IMG/VR virus record: IMGVR_UViG_3300019776_000212
Location: 1-64,000 of that record
Source: a virus
DNA length: 64,000 nucleotides
Reading direction: 5' to 3' (one strand)
Of the stretch, positions 22,598-29,576 are shown in pieces. Numbering within the stretch: the first letter of the stretch is position 1; every line of letters starts with the position of its first letter. The notes below the pieces were generated by a model, which was not told the origin of the DNA, made no database searches, and saw only the letters and a program-made list of their open reading frames with translations. Made by a program: the position numbers and the translations under genes.

Positions 22598-22718
22598 CTG
22601 GCCAGAACTTGAGGATGTAGACCGTCCTTGCGGACCCGGTAACGGATACTGTGGATGGTGCGGCAACTGTGCACAACATGCCGAAGACTTGAGAGAGCAG
22701 GAGGACGAATATGAGTAA
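22590..22718 (+). CDS. 42-residue Cys-rich acidic protein
   Basis: ATG 22590 follows GGAGG; the centre is CGPGNGYCGWCGNC, four cysteines in a tight metal-binding pattern, with acidic ends. The stop overlaps the next ATG. Possible zinc or iron-sulphur miniprotein. Confidence 0.5.
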   Translation: MSDWPELEDVDRPCGPGNGYCGWCGNCAQHAEDLREQEDEYE

Positions 22719-23166
22719 AATCTTTGTGCACATGGATGAAGGCTGGCCCGGTGCTGTACGCACAAAGCGTGGAGGTGAGAATGGAGACTCAATCTGGCAT
22801 ATCCGTGCAGACCATCAGAGCGACGAGACAGCTGCTTATGCGTATGGCCTGTGTGGTGTGGAAGCACAGCTTGTAGCTTTCGAAGTACGCCCTGATGTTC
22901 GGTCTATCATGTACATGTTCTCAAGGCTCCGTCGTACACCGGGTTACGACGTAGAGGGTGCACCAATCTGTATCTGGTGGGAGCTTGACTACAAAGAACG
23001 TGCAGTGTCTTACATCCGTATCGGGTACCGCACACTGCAAGCCCCGTATTTCAGCCTGCCTATTGAGCGGCAAGAGTTTATCGAAAGAATTGAGGAAGAG
23101 CTTGACAAGGTGTTCCCACCAGAGTTATTCTCCCTCCCATACAACAACTGGAGAGACACTCTGTGA
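22711..23166 (+). CDS. Hypothetical protein, 151 aa
   Basis: GGAGG lies before ATG 22711. Mixed alpha/beta with many aromatic residues, no motif recognised. Coupled by GTGA to the following gene. Confidence 0.65.
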   Translation: MSKIFVHMDEGWPGAVRTKRGGENGDSIWHIRADHQSDETAAYAYGLCGVEAQLVAFEVRPDVRSIMYMFSRLRRTPGYDVEGAPICIWWELDYKERAVSYIRIGYRTLQAPYFSLPIERQEFIERIEEELDKVFPPELFSLPYNNWRDTL

Positions 23167-23477
23167 ACAAAGGAACAACAAATCGAGGCTTTGACATCTT
23201 CACCTTCACAGATCGTTATGGTGAGGGGTGTTCACTCCAGAAGAGCAGTCTCGTATCTGAGGACGCTATCTGGCTGGGCATTGATGACCCAAGCCCTAAG
23301 ATCATGGCATCGGAGGCTTCTTTGCACGGTGTAGATACAGATGCAACTGTTGGTTGGGTGGAGTACCCAATCCCCAAAGAAGTGCTTGTGAGTACGCGGA
23401 TGCACCTTACCCGTGAACAAGTGGCAGAGCTTCTGCCTGTGCTCCAACACTTCGCAGATACGGGTGAGCTTCCATGA
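23163..23477 (+). CDS. Conserved phage protein, 104 aa
   Basis: GTG 23163 overlaps the upstream TGA. The block DRYGEGCSLQKSSLV with AIWLGIDD recurs in small proteins of many unrelated phages, with no known function. Ends in a helix resembling a dimer interface. Confidence 0.65.
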   Translation: MNKGTTNRGFDIFTFTDRYGEGCSLQKSSLVSEDAIWLGIDDPSPKIMASEASLHGVDTDATVGWVEYPIPKEVLVSTRMHLTREQVAELLPVLQHFADTGELP

Positions 23478-23575
23478 CAAAGATCGAAGCTCTTGAATAT
23501 GCACTCCAACGTGTGCGAAACTACAACGACAGGGTGTACCTTCAATTCCTGATAGCCGTGGAGAAACGTAAATGA
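23474..23575 (+). CDS. Hypothetical basic peptide, 33 aa
   Basis: ATG 23474 overlaps the upstream TGA and its own TGA overlaps the next ATG. Helical, basic end (AVEKRK). Supported by its coupled position only. Confidence 0.4.
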   Translation: MTKIEALEYALQRVRNYNDRVYLQFLIAVEKRK

Positions 23576-23757
23576 AACGGGAATTTGAATTCCGTGATGC
23601 AAAAGGCTTTTGCCGCTTGTGCGGATACACCAGTCATGATAAGATGGTTGTCATTCCAGCCAAGATGGCAGGAAAACATCTCAGCATTATCCTGTGCCAA
23701 GGATGCATCGTCTATCTGAAAGCCTATGTAGAAACGTCCAATACGGAGAACCCATAA
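23572..23757 (+). CDS. Zinc-finger protein, 61 aa
   Basis: CRLCG (about 14-18) and CQGC (about 42-45) give a four-cysteine zinc site separated by 23 residues. ATG 23572 overlaps the upstream stop with GGAG 12 nt before. Function unknown. Confidence 0.6.
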   Translation: MKREFEFRDAKGFCRLCGYTSHDKMVVIPAKMAGKHLSIILCQGCIVYLKAYVETSNTENP

Positions 23758-24008
23758 TGATTGAAGTTGGTACTAAGGTAAGAGTAAAAGAAGGTGCACA
23801 CATTAAAGACCTGTATGGCTTGAAAGTGGGTGACGTCATCACCACCTGTGATGCACCAGAAGGCTTGGAGAAGTTTGATATATGGATGAATCGTTTCGAA
23901 AACCTGCACGTGGCTTACGAGGGGGATTGGGACTTCTGTGAAACCTTCTGCATCGCCACCGACCAAGAGCAGTTTCACAGAGACTTTGAAATCTTGGAGG
24001 ACAAATAA
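23757..24008 (+). CDS. SH3-like protein, 83 aa
   Basis: ATG 23757 overlaps TAA of the upstream gene. Opens IEVGTKVRVKEGAHI and continues KVGDVITT, a KOW/SH3-type beta pattern common in small phage proteins. Acidic C-terminus. Confidence 0.6.
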   Translation: MIEVGTKVRVKEGAHIKDLYGLKVGDVITTCDAPEGLEKFDIWMNRFENLHVAYEGDWDFCETFCIATDQEQFHRDFEILEDK

Positions 24009-24436
24009 TGCGTACACTGGTTGCAATCTTCACCCTCATCATTCTGATTATGGCCATCAAATCCACAAGCGACAATGCTTGGACGCAGAAGCGTTCTGTA
24101 AACGCTCTCATCACTGAGAAGTGGGAGGACTGGAGTGGTGAAGCCCGAAACCCCTACAAAGTACTGTTCGCAGTAACTATTGAGGATAACCGGTCCATCA
24201 CTGGCTCTGTAACAACCACATACTACGAGAAGGGTTACCTTGGTGCACTGGAGTACAGTAAAGCTGTGGCCGGAGAGACAACCCGAGTGTACACCACAAG
24301 CTTCAAAGACCTTGGTGTAACCCCTACATATGAACAAAAGGAAAAAGACTTCTGGAATAAGTTTTGGGTATTCTGGATGCTCATTTGGCCATTTTTCTGC
24401 CTCCTGATGCTCATGCACTGGTATGAAAACCGCTAA
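24008..24436 (+). CDS. Membrane protein, last gene of the plus operon
   Basis: 142 residues: N-terminal hydrophobic helix (VAIFTLIILIMAI), polar beta-rich domain, C-terminal aromatic span (FWVFWMLIWPFFCLLMLM). Topology resembles the gene at 19624, so both may be distantly related envelope proteins. It ends at the bidirectional terminator 24449-24482. Confidence 0.65.
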   Translation: MRTLVAIFTLIILIMAIKSTSDNAWTQKRSVNALITEKWEDWSGEARNPYKVLFAVTIEDNRSITGSVTTTYYEKGYLGALEYSKAVAGETTRVYTTSFKDLGVTPTYEQKEKDFWNKFWVFWMLIWPFFCLLMLMHWYENR

Positions 24437-24448
24437 CAGACAAGAGAA

Positions 24449-24482
24449 AGCCCCGGCACTCTAACGAGTCCGGGGCTCTTTT
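24449..24482. terminator. Bidirectional intrinsic terminator
   Basis: AGCCCCGG/CCGGGGCT with inner ACTC/GAGT, followed by CTTTT on the plus side and CTTTCTC on the minus side. It separates convergent genes ending at 24436 and 24510. Confidence 0.87.
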
Positions 24483-24509
24483 ACATCTACTGATGTACAC
24501 CTTAAGGTA

Positions 24510-25145
24510 TTATTGGTACAACGACAAATCATCTTTAGAAGCGTAATTGATTTCAAAGCGGATCATGCTGAATCCAGCTGGAGTGGTTCCACCATCTCCT
24601 TGCCACTCTTCTGCACCACCAACACCAGCCTTCACCTTAAGCCACACTTGTTCTGGCATGATGAAGTAGTGTTGCCCAACTCCATCAATACTCCATTCCA
24701 AATACTGTGTGCACGCTTCATCAAGATAAAGGGCGACGGAGCTGTTCCCTGTTGGGCTTTCCTCTGAGCTAGTCCAGTTGCCTCCACTCAAATACGAGTA
24801 CCCAGCATGTGCACCAGCCATATACTCAGGTGCGTGCCACTTCAACACAAACTCTGTACCTTCTGGCGAGTCTTTTGGCAAGTGGTATGTGTTACGCCAG
24901 TATGTGTGCATGTAAGTGTTGCTTGGCGTCACCGACACAGGGAGACCTGTATCACCATCAAACACAACCATGTCATCCTCAGATCCACCACCCATGTAAT
25001 TCTGCATATGCACAATGGCCTGCCTTACATAAGGGTTTGGGATGGCTGATTCACCTGAACCGTCTAGGGCAAAATACCCTTCCTTAACAGCACCCAATAC
25101 ACCAAGCTTGGCTACTGATTCATACTGTGATAGTCTGTTAGACAT
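24510..25145 (-). CDS. Isolated gene of unknown function, 211 aa
   Basis: A Gly-, Ser- and aromatic-rich, mostly beta-looking protein (YLSGGNWTSSEESPTGNSS; GGTTPAGFSMIRFEI) with low Lys content, unlike the small genes around it. Composition is reminiscent of virion surface proteins, but no structural gene is adjacent. GGAGAG precedes the ATG, and its own promoter is at 25194-25223. Function not assigned. Confidence 0.65.
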   Translation of the reverse strand: MSNRLSQYESVAKLGVLGAVKEGYFALDGSGESAIPNPYVRQAIVHMQNYMGGGSEDDMVVFDGDTGLPVSVTPSNTYMHTYWRNTYHLPKDSPEGTEFVLKWHAPEYMAGAHAGYSYLSGGNWTSSEESPTGNSSVALYLDEACTQYLEWSIDGVGQHYFIMPEQVWLKVKAGVGGAEEWQGDGGTTPAGFSMIRFEINYASKDDLSLYQ

Positions 25146-25193
25146 TCTTTCTCTCCATAGAAAATAGGTTTACTTCATGTAAACCCTTTACCA

Positions 25194-25223
25194 AGTATAC
25201 CACATCCCGCCCCAGAGAGGCAA
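25194..25223 (-). promoter_or_regulatory. Promoter for the gene at 24510-25145
   Basis: TTGCCT (25218-25223), 18 bp, TATACT (25194-25199). A GGTTTAC/GTAAACC hairpin lies in the leader (about 25167-25185). Confidence 0.55.
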
Positions 25224-25610
25224 CACCTCTTTTGCACGGAAATCCCAATCCCCGCCAGAAAAATAATCACTTCGTTCACCTTACCTCTGGCCCGCCCTCG
25301 GAAAGTAATCTTGTGAGAAGTGTGCGGCTTCTGTGTGAGGGTCAGAAAGTAATTCACTGCGTTCTTACTTTCTTGTGGTTCAAATTGGTGAGAATCTTGC
25401 GCGTCCCCCGAGGTGCTTAACCCATCACCCACACCCCACTTCGATCCCGTAGCAATCTGAAAATAATTAGCAAGCTCAGCAACTGATGGAATTAATGTGT
25501 TCTCCATCTGGGCACGGATTGTGCATTCCATTCACACCCGGCCTGTCAAACCTTCCACACTGTTAGCTTGCTAATCAACAATCAGAAGCTGCACACAACA
25601 GGGCTTATTA

Positions 25611-25680
25611 TTGTGAGGACGTTCCACCACTGTGAGGGTGTTCCACTAGCGGAAAGTGTTGTTCCACGTGGAACACTGTG
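25611..25680. repeat. GTTCCAC iterons and palindrome
   Basis: GTTCCAC at 25621-25627, 25640-25646 and 25661-25667, spaced 19 and 21 bp (about two helical turns). The first two sit in a repeated GTGAGG-N2-GTTCCAC unit, and the third forms the palindrome TGTTCCAC.GTGGAACA. Two inverse copies 21 bp apart recur at 36275 and 36296. Confidence 0.65.
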
Positions 25681-26006
25681 CACCCAGCAAACCCTATCAA
25701 CACTACCCCAAAACTCTATACTTATTTTTGTATAGGATTGTGTATATAGAATTATGTATTAGCGACGCATAATATATAGAGGAACGTAGGTCTGTAATGT
25801 GAGGGTGTTTGTAACACTGTGAGAGGGTGTATTGACTGGTAGGGCGCATACTCTCAACCTTGGCACACCTTATGCAGGGTACTATGTGTGCTGCCGCACA
25901 ATTATAGGCGCTAGAAAGGGGCTTCGCTTAGCACCCACGCTAGTCGCTCTCCGGGGCGTAGGGAGAAACAACCCATATAGCACGTTTTCGTAGTGTTTCA
26001 GCCCTT

Positions 26007-26304
26007 CTAACCGTAGGTTAGGCTAGTACCCTCAAAGCCACAAACTACGTGGCTTACAGCCTGTTTTAGAGCCTTTCAAAGCGTATGCTTTGGGTAGTAC
26101 ATTCCTTATGCCTTTGGCATAGAATTTTGAGGTTTATTTAGGGTTTTTGTTATATTTGTTTATATCAATTGTAAGCATACAATGAGGGCAAACAATGGCC
26201 TATCGGCCAGCCCGAACATACCCCTATCGCTTCGCTTTCCGTGTACAACCCTTTAGAGCCAGATGGCTCTAGATATTGTGTCTCACTCAAAGCTTACGCT
26301 TTGA
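26007..26304. repeat. Array of short stem-loops
   Basis: Eight stem-loops in 300 bp: CTAACC/GGTTAG (26007-26021), AAGCCAC/GTGGCTT (26035-26055), CAAAGC/GCTTTG (26077-26092), TATGCC/GGCATA (26107-26121), ATTGTA/TACAAT (26168-26183), TGGCC/GGCCA (26196-26209), TAGAGCC/GGCTCTA (26254-26271) and TCAAAGC/GCTTTGA (26287-26304). Most have 3- or 4-nt loops. The third and last share the same CAAAGC stem with different loops. GTAC follows or precedes several of them. Strand and function unknown. Confidence 0.6.
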
Positions 26305-26310
26305 TCGTGT

Positions 26311-26343
26311 ACAAAGAAAAGCCCCACCTTGTTAGGGGTGGGG
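26311..26343 (-). terminator. Terminator of the first early unit
   Basis: On the minus strand, CCCCACC/GGTGGGG stem followed by CTTTTCTTTG, just after the gene at 26350. Confidence 0.82.
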
Positions 26344-26349
26344 TAGTGG

Positions 26350-26619
26350 TCATGGAATCATGTCCTCTTGGAAATGTTTGGTTTGGAATTCGATGCTCTC
26401 AATCACTTGAGGGCTTGCACCGATGTTGTAACGCTTGATCCAATCTAACAGTTGTTGCTCATCACCCCAAAGGGCGTAGAACTCTTGATCTTTGGCTTGA
26501 GTGTTCTTGTCAGCTTCCACTTGAGTGTAGGCATGATCGATTACGTAGTCGCTGCACTCCGTCTTATCAGTGGCGAAGCTGTAGGCACACACTAGGGCGA
26601 TGGTTGCAAAGATGGACAT
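26350..26619 (-). CDS. Small exported protein, 89 aa
   Basis: ATG 26619 follows TTGGAG; the longer frame from 26742 overlaps the upstream gene and lacks an RBS. The N-terminus (SIFATIALVCAYSFAT) reads as a signal peptide or anchor, followed by an acidic helical domain. Early-block gene of unknown function. Confidence 0.6.
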   Translation of the reverse strand: MSIFATIALVCAYSFATDKTECSDYVIDHAYTQVEADKNTQAKDQEFYALWGDEQQLLDWIKRYNIGASPQVIESIEFQTKHFQEDMIP

Positions 26620-26687
26620 TTCGAAACTCCAATGTTTTCTACTGCCAAAGCCCCAGTTAAGGGGCTTGTGGGTGGCGGGGTTTGCAA

Positions 26688-26891
26688 TCAGCTCACGTAA
26701 ACCTTGTCTCCCGCATAGGTGGTCGCGTTGCTCGCGAGGCAATCCAAGGTGCTGACAAGCATAACGCCAGACACGATGCTTACCGTGCCGTCATTGTTGA
26801 CGCAAAAGATCGTGGAGTAGGAGACTTCGCCAGCAGGGATTGAGCATGTAGTGACTACGGCGCCTTCATGGTTCATGGTTGCTGCTTTCAT
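26688..26891 (-). CDS. Hypothetical early protein, 67 aa
   Basis: ATG 26891 follows GGAGGG. The upstream ATG at 26933 cannot be used because it lies in the promoter -10. Beta-rich, with three Cys (TTCSIP, IFCVNND, LDCLAS). First gene after the promoter at 26932. Confidence 0.6.
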   Translation of the reverse strand: MKAATMNHEGAVVTTCSIPAGEVSYSTIFCVNNDGTVSIVSGVMLVSTLDCLASNATTYAGDKVYVS

Positions 26892-26931
26892 CGTCTTGCC
26901 CTCCGGGGCTTTGATCGTTTCGATAGGTGCC

Positions 26932-26959
26932 ATTCTACAGTGTTGGAATGAGCTGTCAA
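26932..26959 (-). promoter_or_regulatory. Early promoter 1
   Basis: TTGACA, 16 bp, TAGAAT, with TG directly before the -10. A/T-rich sequence lies upstream of the -35. Confidence 0.75.
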
Positions 26960-26962
26960 CAC

Positions 26963-27151
26963 CTAAATTCCACTTTTATTACGCCCTCTTCGTGCGTAAT
27001 CTTGACCAACGAAGCTATGGCGCTCCCATCGTGCTTGGCGTTGCTTTGGTGACCAATAGCCGTCAAGATACATGACAATCACAACAACTACAGACATCAG
27101 AAGCATAAAGCAGATTAGTACCATCAGGAATGGCTGCCAACTTGTACACAT
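26963..27151 (-). CDS. Small membrane protein, 62 aa
   Basis: ATG 27151 overlaps the stop of the gene upstream (TAATG) with AAGGAA before it. One long hydrophobic helix (FLMVLICFMLLMSVVVVIVM), then an arginine-rich tail (RQARWERH; YARRGRNK), so probably N-out/C-in. Confidence 0.6.
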   Translation of the reverse strand: MCTSWQPFLMVLICFMLLMSVVVVIVMYLDGYWSPKQRQARWERHSFVGQDYARRGRNKSGI

Positions 27152-27261
27152 TATTTAGCTTCCTTAGCTTGCTTCCAAGCTTTGTCTAGGGCTTTGGTGT
27201 TACGTTGCATGACGATGGTTTCTTTGGTGTACAGGTCACGAAAGATGCGTTTGATGGTCAT
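27151..27261 (-). CDS. 36-residue basic peptide
   Basis: First ORF after promoter 27291-27319: ATG 27261 to TAA 27151, overlapping the next ATG. Lys- and Arg-rich, helical (LDKAWKQAKEAK). RBS is weak (AGAGAC). Could be a host-interaction peptide or a leader for the membrane gene. Confidence 0.5.
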   Translation of the reverse strand: MTIKRIFRDLYTKETIVMQRNTKALDKAWKQAKEAK

Positions 27262-27290
27262 GGCGTTTGTCTCTGTGTTGGTGTGAGGGC

Positions 27291-27319
27291 ATTCTATCAA
27301 GTGTGAATGCCCTGTGCAA
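27291..27319 (-). promoter_or_regulatory. Early promoter 2
   Basis: TTGCAC, 17 bp, TAGAAT, preceded by TTGA as in promoter 3. Confidence 0.65.
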
Positions 27320-27326
27320 CCTTTGT

Positions 27327-27767
27327 TTATGCCTTTTTCAGGCTTTCGAGCAGTTGTTTTTGTTGCTCTACTTCGTACTTGAGCTGGCTGTATTTGCCAA
27401 CCACTTCACCCTTTTCACCCAAACCGTTTTGAACGCGGCTTGCGTAGTATTCAGCGTCTTCAAGGTGCATGTAGATTGGTGCGTTGAGAACGTTGGTAGA
27501 GTAACCCAGTTCGGCGTTACTGCAAATACGACCTTCACCAATCACGATGATGAAACCTTGTACTTGCTCATTGTCGAGCAATGCAGCTTCAAGCTTGGCA
27601 ATATAACTTTCGGTGTCGGTGATGATTTTAGCGAATGGGCTTTGCATGGCTTTGTACTCTTTGTGGAAGTGTTTCAGGCAGTGTTTAAAGATAGTGGCGT
27701 AGACACCACCCTCAGCGTTTGCCATTACGGTGCGGGTTAGTTCGTGTGCTTTGGCCATTACGTTCAT
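27327..27767 (-). CDS. Hypothetical early protein, 146 aa
   Basis: TAGGAAG lies 6 nt before ATG 27767. Alpha/beta core (GFIIVIGEGRICSNAE) and a C-terminal coiled coil (YEVEQQKQLLESLKKA). Possibly an oligomeric host-takeover factor; no family recognised. Single-gene unit behind promoter 27815. Confidence 0.65.
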   Translation of the reverse strand: MNVMAKAHELTRTVMANAEGGVYATIFKHCLKHFHKEYKAMQSPFAKIITDTESYIAKLEAALLDNEQVQGFIIVIGEGRICSNAELGYSTNVLNAPIYMHLEDAEYYASRVQNGLGEKGEVVGKYSQLKYEVEQQKQLLESLKKA

Positions 27768-27814
27768 TGCTTTACTTCCTAGTTGTGAAAGGCTTTGTGC
27801 CTTTCGATGGGGTT

Positions 27815-27842
27815 ATTCTATCAAACTGAACAACCCCGTCAA
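27815..27842 (-). promoter_or_regulatory. Early promoter 3
   Basis: TTGACG, 16 bp, TAGAAT. TATTTTCAA-type A/T-rich sequence upstream of the -35 could act as an UP element. Confidence 0.75.
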
Positions 27843-27867
27843 CACATTTATGCATCTATTTTCAAAT

Positions 27868-28257
27868 TTATTCCACTACCAATGACCATGTTGCACGGTC
27901 ATTACCCTGTACAGTGTAGCCACCTTCACGCTCTACCCAATGCACAGGCATAGCGCTATCAGCTTCACGGGTAAGGCATACAGAGTCAAACACGGCAACG
28001 CCTTTAACATCATGCGGGCACTCGTACACACGCTTAGCTTTGAGCCACAACAGGCAACCATAATGACGGATTACATCACCCTCTTTGAGCTCATGAGTAT
28101 TGCGGTTTACAGTACCAGCTTTAGCCAGCTTGGCTAGGCGCTTGCCATGGGAGTGGCACAGGCTTAGAGCTGCACAGAACGCTACCTTGTAAGGCATCGG
28201 ACGCTTAGAGATCAGTTTGCGGGCTTGTTTGTGGGCTTCTTTCATGACGTTGTACAT
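27868..28257 (-). CDS. Hypothetical early protein, 129 aa
   Basis: ATG 28257 follows AGGA with 8-nt spacing; an upstream in-frame ATG (28347) lacks an RBS and gives an atypical Pro/Arg-rich extension. Very basic N-terminal half (HKQARKLISKRPMPYK; HGKRLAKLAK), then a beta-rich end with a WVEREGGYTV motif. Likely nucleic-acid or RNA-polymerase binder, by composition. Confidence 0.6.
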   Translation of the reverse strand: MYNVMKEAHKQARKLISKRPMPYKVAFCAALSLCHSHGKRLAKLAKAGTVNRNTHELKEGDVIRHYGCLLWLKAKRVYECPHDVKGVAVFDSVCLTREADSAMPVHWVEREGGYTVQGNDRATWSLVVE

Positions 28258-28385
28258 TGTGTGCATCCTGTTTGGTTTAGTGTGTCTTGCTATCCCCAAT
28301 CCGTGTATGCCCGGAAGCCTATTCCTTGGGGGAGAACTCGAAGTCATTTAAGCGTTTTAGTCTTCGATGCCGCTTTATGGTGTCC

Positions 28386-28413
28386 ATTCTACAGGGATGG
28401 ATAGTGGAGTCAA
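28386..28413 (-). promoter_or_regulatory. Early promoter 4
   Basis: TTGACT, 16 bp, TAGAAT with CTG before it. AAGTATTTTCAATT is repeated upstream (about 28413 and 28464), and AGCTAGCTAA lies between the copies at 28457-28466. Confidence 0.75.
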
Positions 28414-28483
28414 CAAGTATTTTCAATTATTTTCGTTAGGGTGCTAATGGGTGATTAGCTAGCTAAGTATTTTCAATTGGGAT

Positions 28484-28507
28484 GAAAAAGCCCGCTCAAG
28501 GCGGGCT
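28484..28507 (-). terminator. Intrinsic terminator
   Basis: Minus strand AGCCCGC-CTTGA-GCGGGCT stem then TTTTTC, after the gene at 28515. Confidence 0.87.
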
Positions 28508-28514
28508 ATTGTGA

Positions 28515-28883
28515 TTACAGCGGTTTGAGCTTGTCGTCGGGCCCCCACGTACCACTCTCAAAGAACTTATCAGACTGGTTATCTGCGTACTCCCAACCTA
28601 AGTAGAAGCACTGCCACTTACCTTGCCACTTGGCGTACAGGTTGTTATCTGCTTTGTGTGTTGGTTCAAGCTGTTGCCAGCTAAGCTCTTCAAACACTTT
28701 AGGAACGACGTTGTAACCCTCTGATACTTGAGGGCAGCAGGTGCCGGAGCGCGTATATTCGGCGTCCACGCTGATCACCTTGCCGCTCTCACAATGGAAG
28801 TGTGTGACGTTGATTGAACTGGTGTCCACGCCAACAACAGTTTCACCAATGAAAGCCTCAAAACCACGCTCAATCTTTTGCAT
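28515..28883 (-). CDS. Hypothetical early protein, 122 aa
   Basis: ATG 28883 directly follows the TAA of the membrane peptide upstream; GGGGG 8 nt before. Beta-rich N-terminus, Cys-containing centre (TRSGTCCPQV), Trp-rich end. No family recognised. Confidence 0.65.
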   Translation of the reverse strand: MQKIERGFEAFIGETVVGVDTSSINVTHFHCESGKVISVDAEYTRSGTCCPQVSEGYNVVPKVFEELSWQQLEPTHKADNNLYAKWQGKWQCFYLGWEYADNQSDKFFESGTWGPDDKLKPL

Positions 28884-29018
28884 TTAGAAACCCCCATACG
28901 AAAGCATATTGAAGAACCAAACAATGGCACCAGAGCACCACACACCAGAGCCAAAACCTTTACTGACCATGCAGGTGACACCAGAGACAACAAACATTAC
29001 ACAAGACAAGAGAAGCAT
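28884..29018 (-). CDS. 44-residue membrane peptide
   Basis: ATG 29018 with a strong GAGGTGAT RBS, ending TAA 28884-28886 flush against the next ATG. Hydrophobic with three Cys (SCVMFVVSGVTC). A longer frame in another phase (28775-28993) overlaps it and lacks an RBS. Confidence 0.55.
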   Translation of the reverse strand: MLLLSCVMFVVSGVTCMVSKGFGSGVWCSGAIVWFFNMLSYGGF

Positions 29019-29021
29019 ATA

Positions 29022-29249
29022 TCACCTCACTAAATTAGATGTTTTGACCATATAGGCCGGGACGTTATCGCTTGGCTCATATGGCCAGCCTTGCTTTGCC
29101 CATGCCTCAAAGCGTTCTTTGATTTGTTTTGCATGGGCTTTGTCTAATGGTGTGGCCCTCACGAAGGGCGGATTACCGGTCTTTGCCACTGTCAGCCTCA
29201 GGTTGTGCTTTGCACGGCTATCATGGTGCAACCTGATTTCAAGCTTCAC
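29022..29249 (-). CDS. Hypothetical early protein, 75 aa
   Basis: GTG 29249 overlaps the upstream TGA behind AAGGTG; the longer frame from 29321 runs inside the preceding gene. Very basic N-terminal half (HHDSRAKHNLRL), Trp-containing C-terminus. Confidence 0.55.
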   Translation of the reverse strand: MKLEIRLHHDSRAKHNLRLTVAKTGNPPFVRATPLDKAHAKQIKERFEAWAKQGWPYEPSDNVPAYMVKTSNLVR

Positions 29250-29416
29250 GGCTTCACCTTGAGCAACAGGCGGCAGCCGTAGGCGTAAACGTCCCCACCA
29301 ATCTCGCCACGGTCGTAACAATCCACAAGATCACGTATGGATTGGCGCCACACTTCGATGAATACGGGCTGACCTTTCATTGCTTCAAATTGCTGGATTA
29401 GGTGATGATCGTACAT
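29246..29416 (-). CDS. Hypothetical early protein, 56 aa
   Basis: ATG 29416 overlaps TAA of the gene upstream and its TGA overlaps the next GTG. Helical (HLIQQFEAMKGQPVFIEVW) with two Cys. Too short to classify; coupling on both sides supports it. Confidence 0.5.
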   Translation of the reverse strand: MYDHHLIQQFEAMKGQPVFIEVWRQSIRDLVDCYDRGEIGGDVYAYGCRLLLKVKP

Positions 29417-29520
29417 TAGTTAAGCTCCACGTGCCATTTGCCATTGTGTTTGAAGAGTTTGCAACGTTGACCAGCTTGGGCATGCGCCCCGGCCACTAGC
29501 CATGCTTCTTTGTAATCCAT
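29416..29520 (-). CDS. 34-residue early peptide
   Basis: ATG 29520 with GGAG 8 nt before; first ORF of the unit behind promoter 29549. Alpha/beta mini-fold (LVAGAHAQAGQRCKLFKHNG). The longer frame crosses the promoter and is excluded. Confidence 0.5.
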   Translation of the reverse strand: MDYKEAWLVAGAHAQAGQRCKLFKHNGKWHVELN

Positions 29521-29548
29521 TCCTGCCGCTCCGTTTGTGTATGGCCCC

Positions 29549-29576
29549 ATTTTACAGGGGCCAGCTTGAGAGTCAA
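29549..29576 (-). promoter_or_regulatory. Early promoter 5, -10 inside a dyad
   Basis: TTGACT, 16 bp, TAAAAT. TGGCCCC and GGGGCCA flank the -10. The -35 overlaps the stop of the gene at 29573. Confidence 0.7.

Larger units (their letters stand above)
25146..26349. other. 1.2-kb non-coding region, origin- or terminus-like
   Basis: No convincing gene on either strand. In order: promoter of 24510; TGTGAGGGTG-type repeats and AGCTTGCTAA copies (25467-25476 inverted, 25565-25574); three GTTCCAC iterons at 25621, 25640 and 25661, the last inside a 16-bp palindrome (TGTTCCAC/GTGGAACA); an A/T-rich stretch 25710-25790 with TGTGAGGG repeats just after; then an array of short hairpins from about 25908 to 26304; and a minus-strand terminator at 26311-26343. 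It resembles a replication origin or genome-end region. One 118-residue frame (25175-25531) was judged non-coding. Confidence 0.7.

Noticed and set aside
25175-25531. 118-residue minus-strand ORF in the non-coding region
   Set aside because: No convincing ribosome-binding site, it overlaps the promoter of 24510, and its sequence shows no domain or coupling; more likely a chance frame.
28775-28993. 72-residue minus ORF overlapping 28515 and 28884
   Set aside because: The 44-residue frame at 28884-29018 has a strong RBS and abuts the next start, whereas this frame has none and overlaps both genes.
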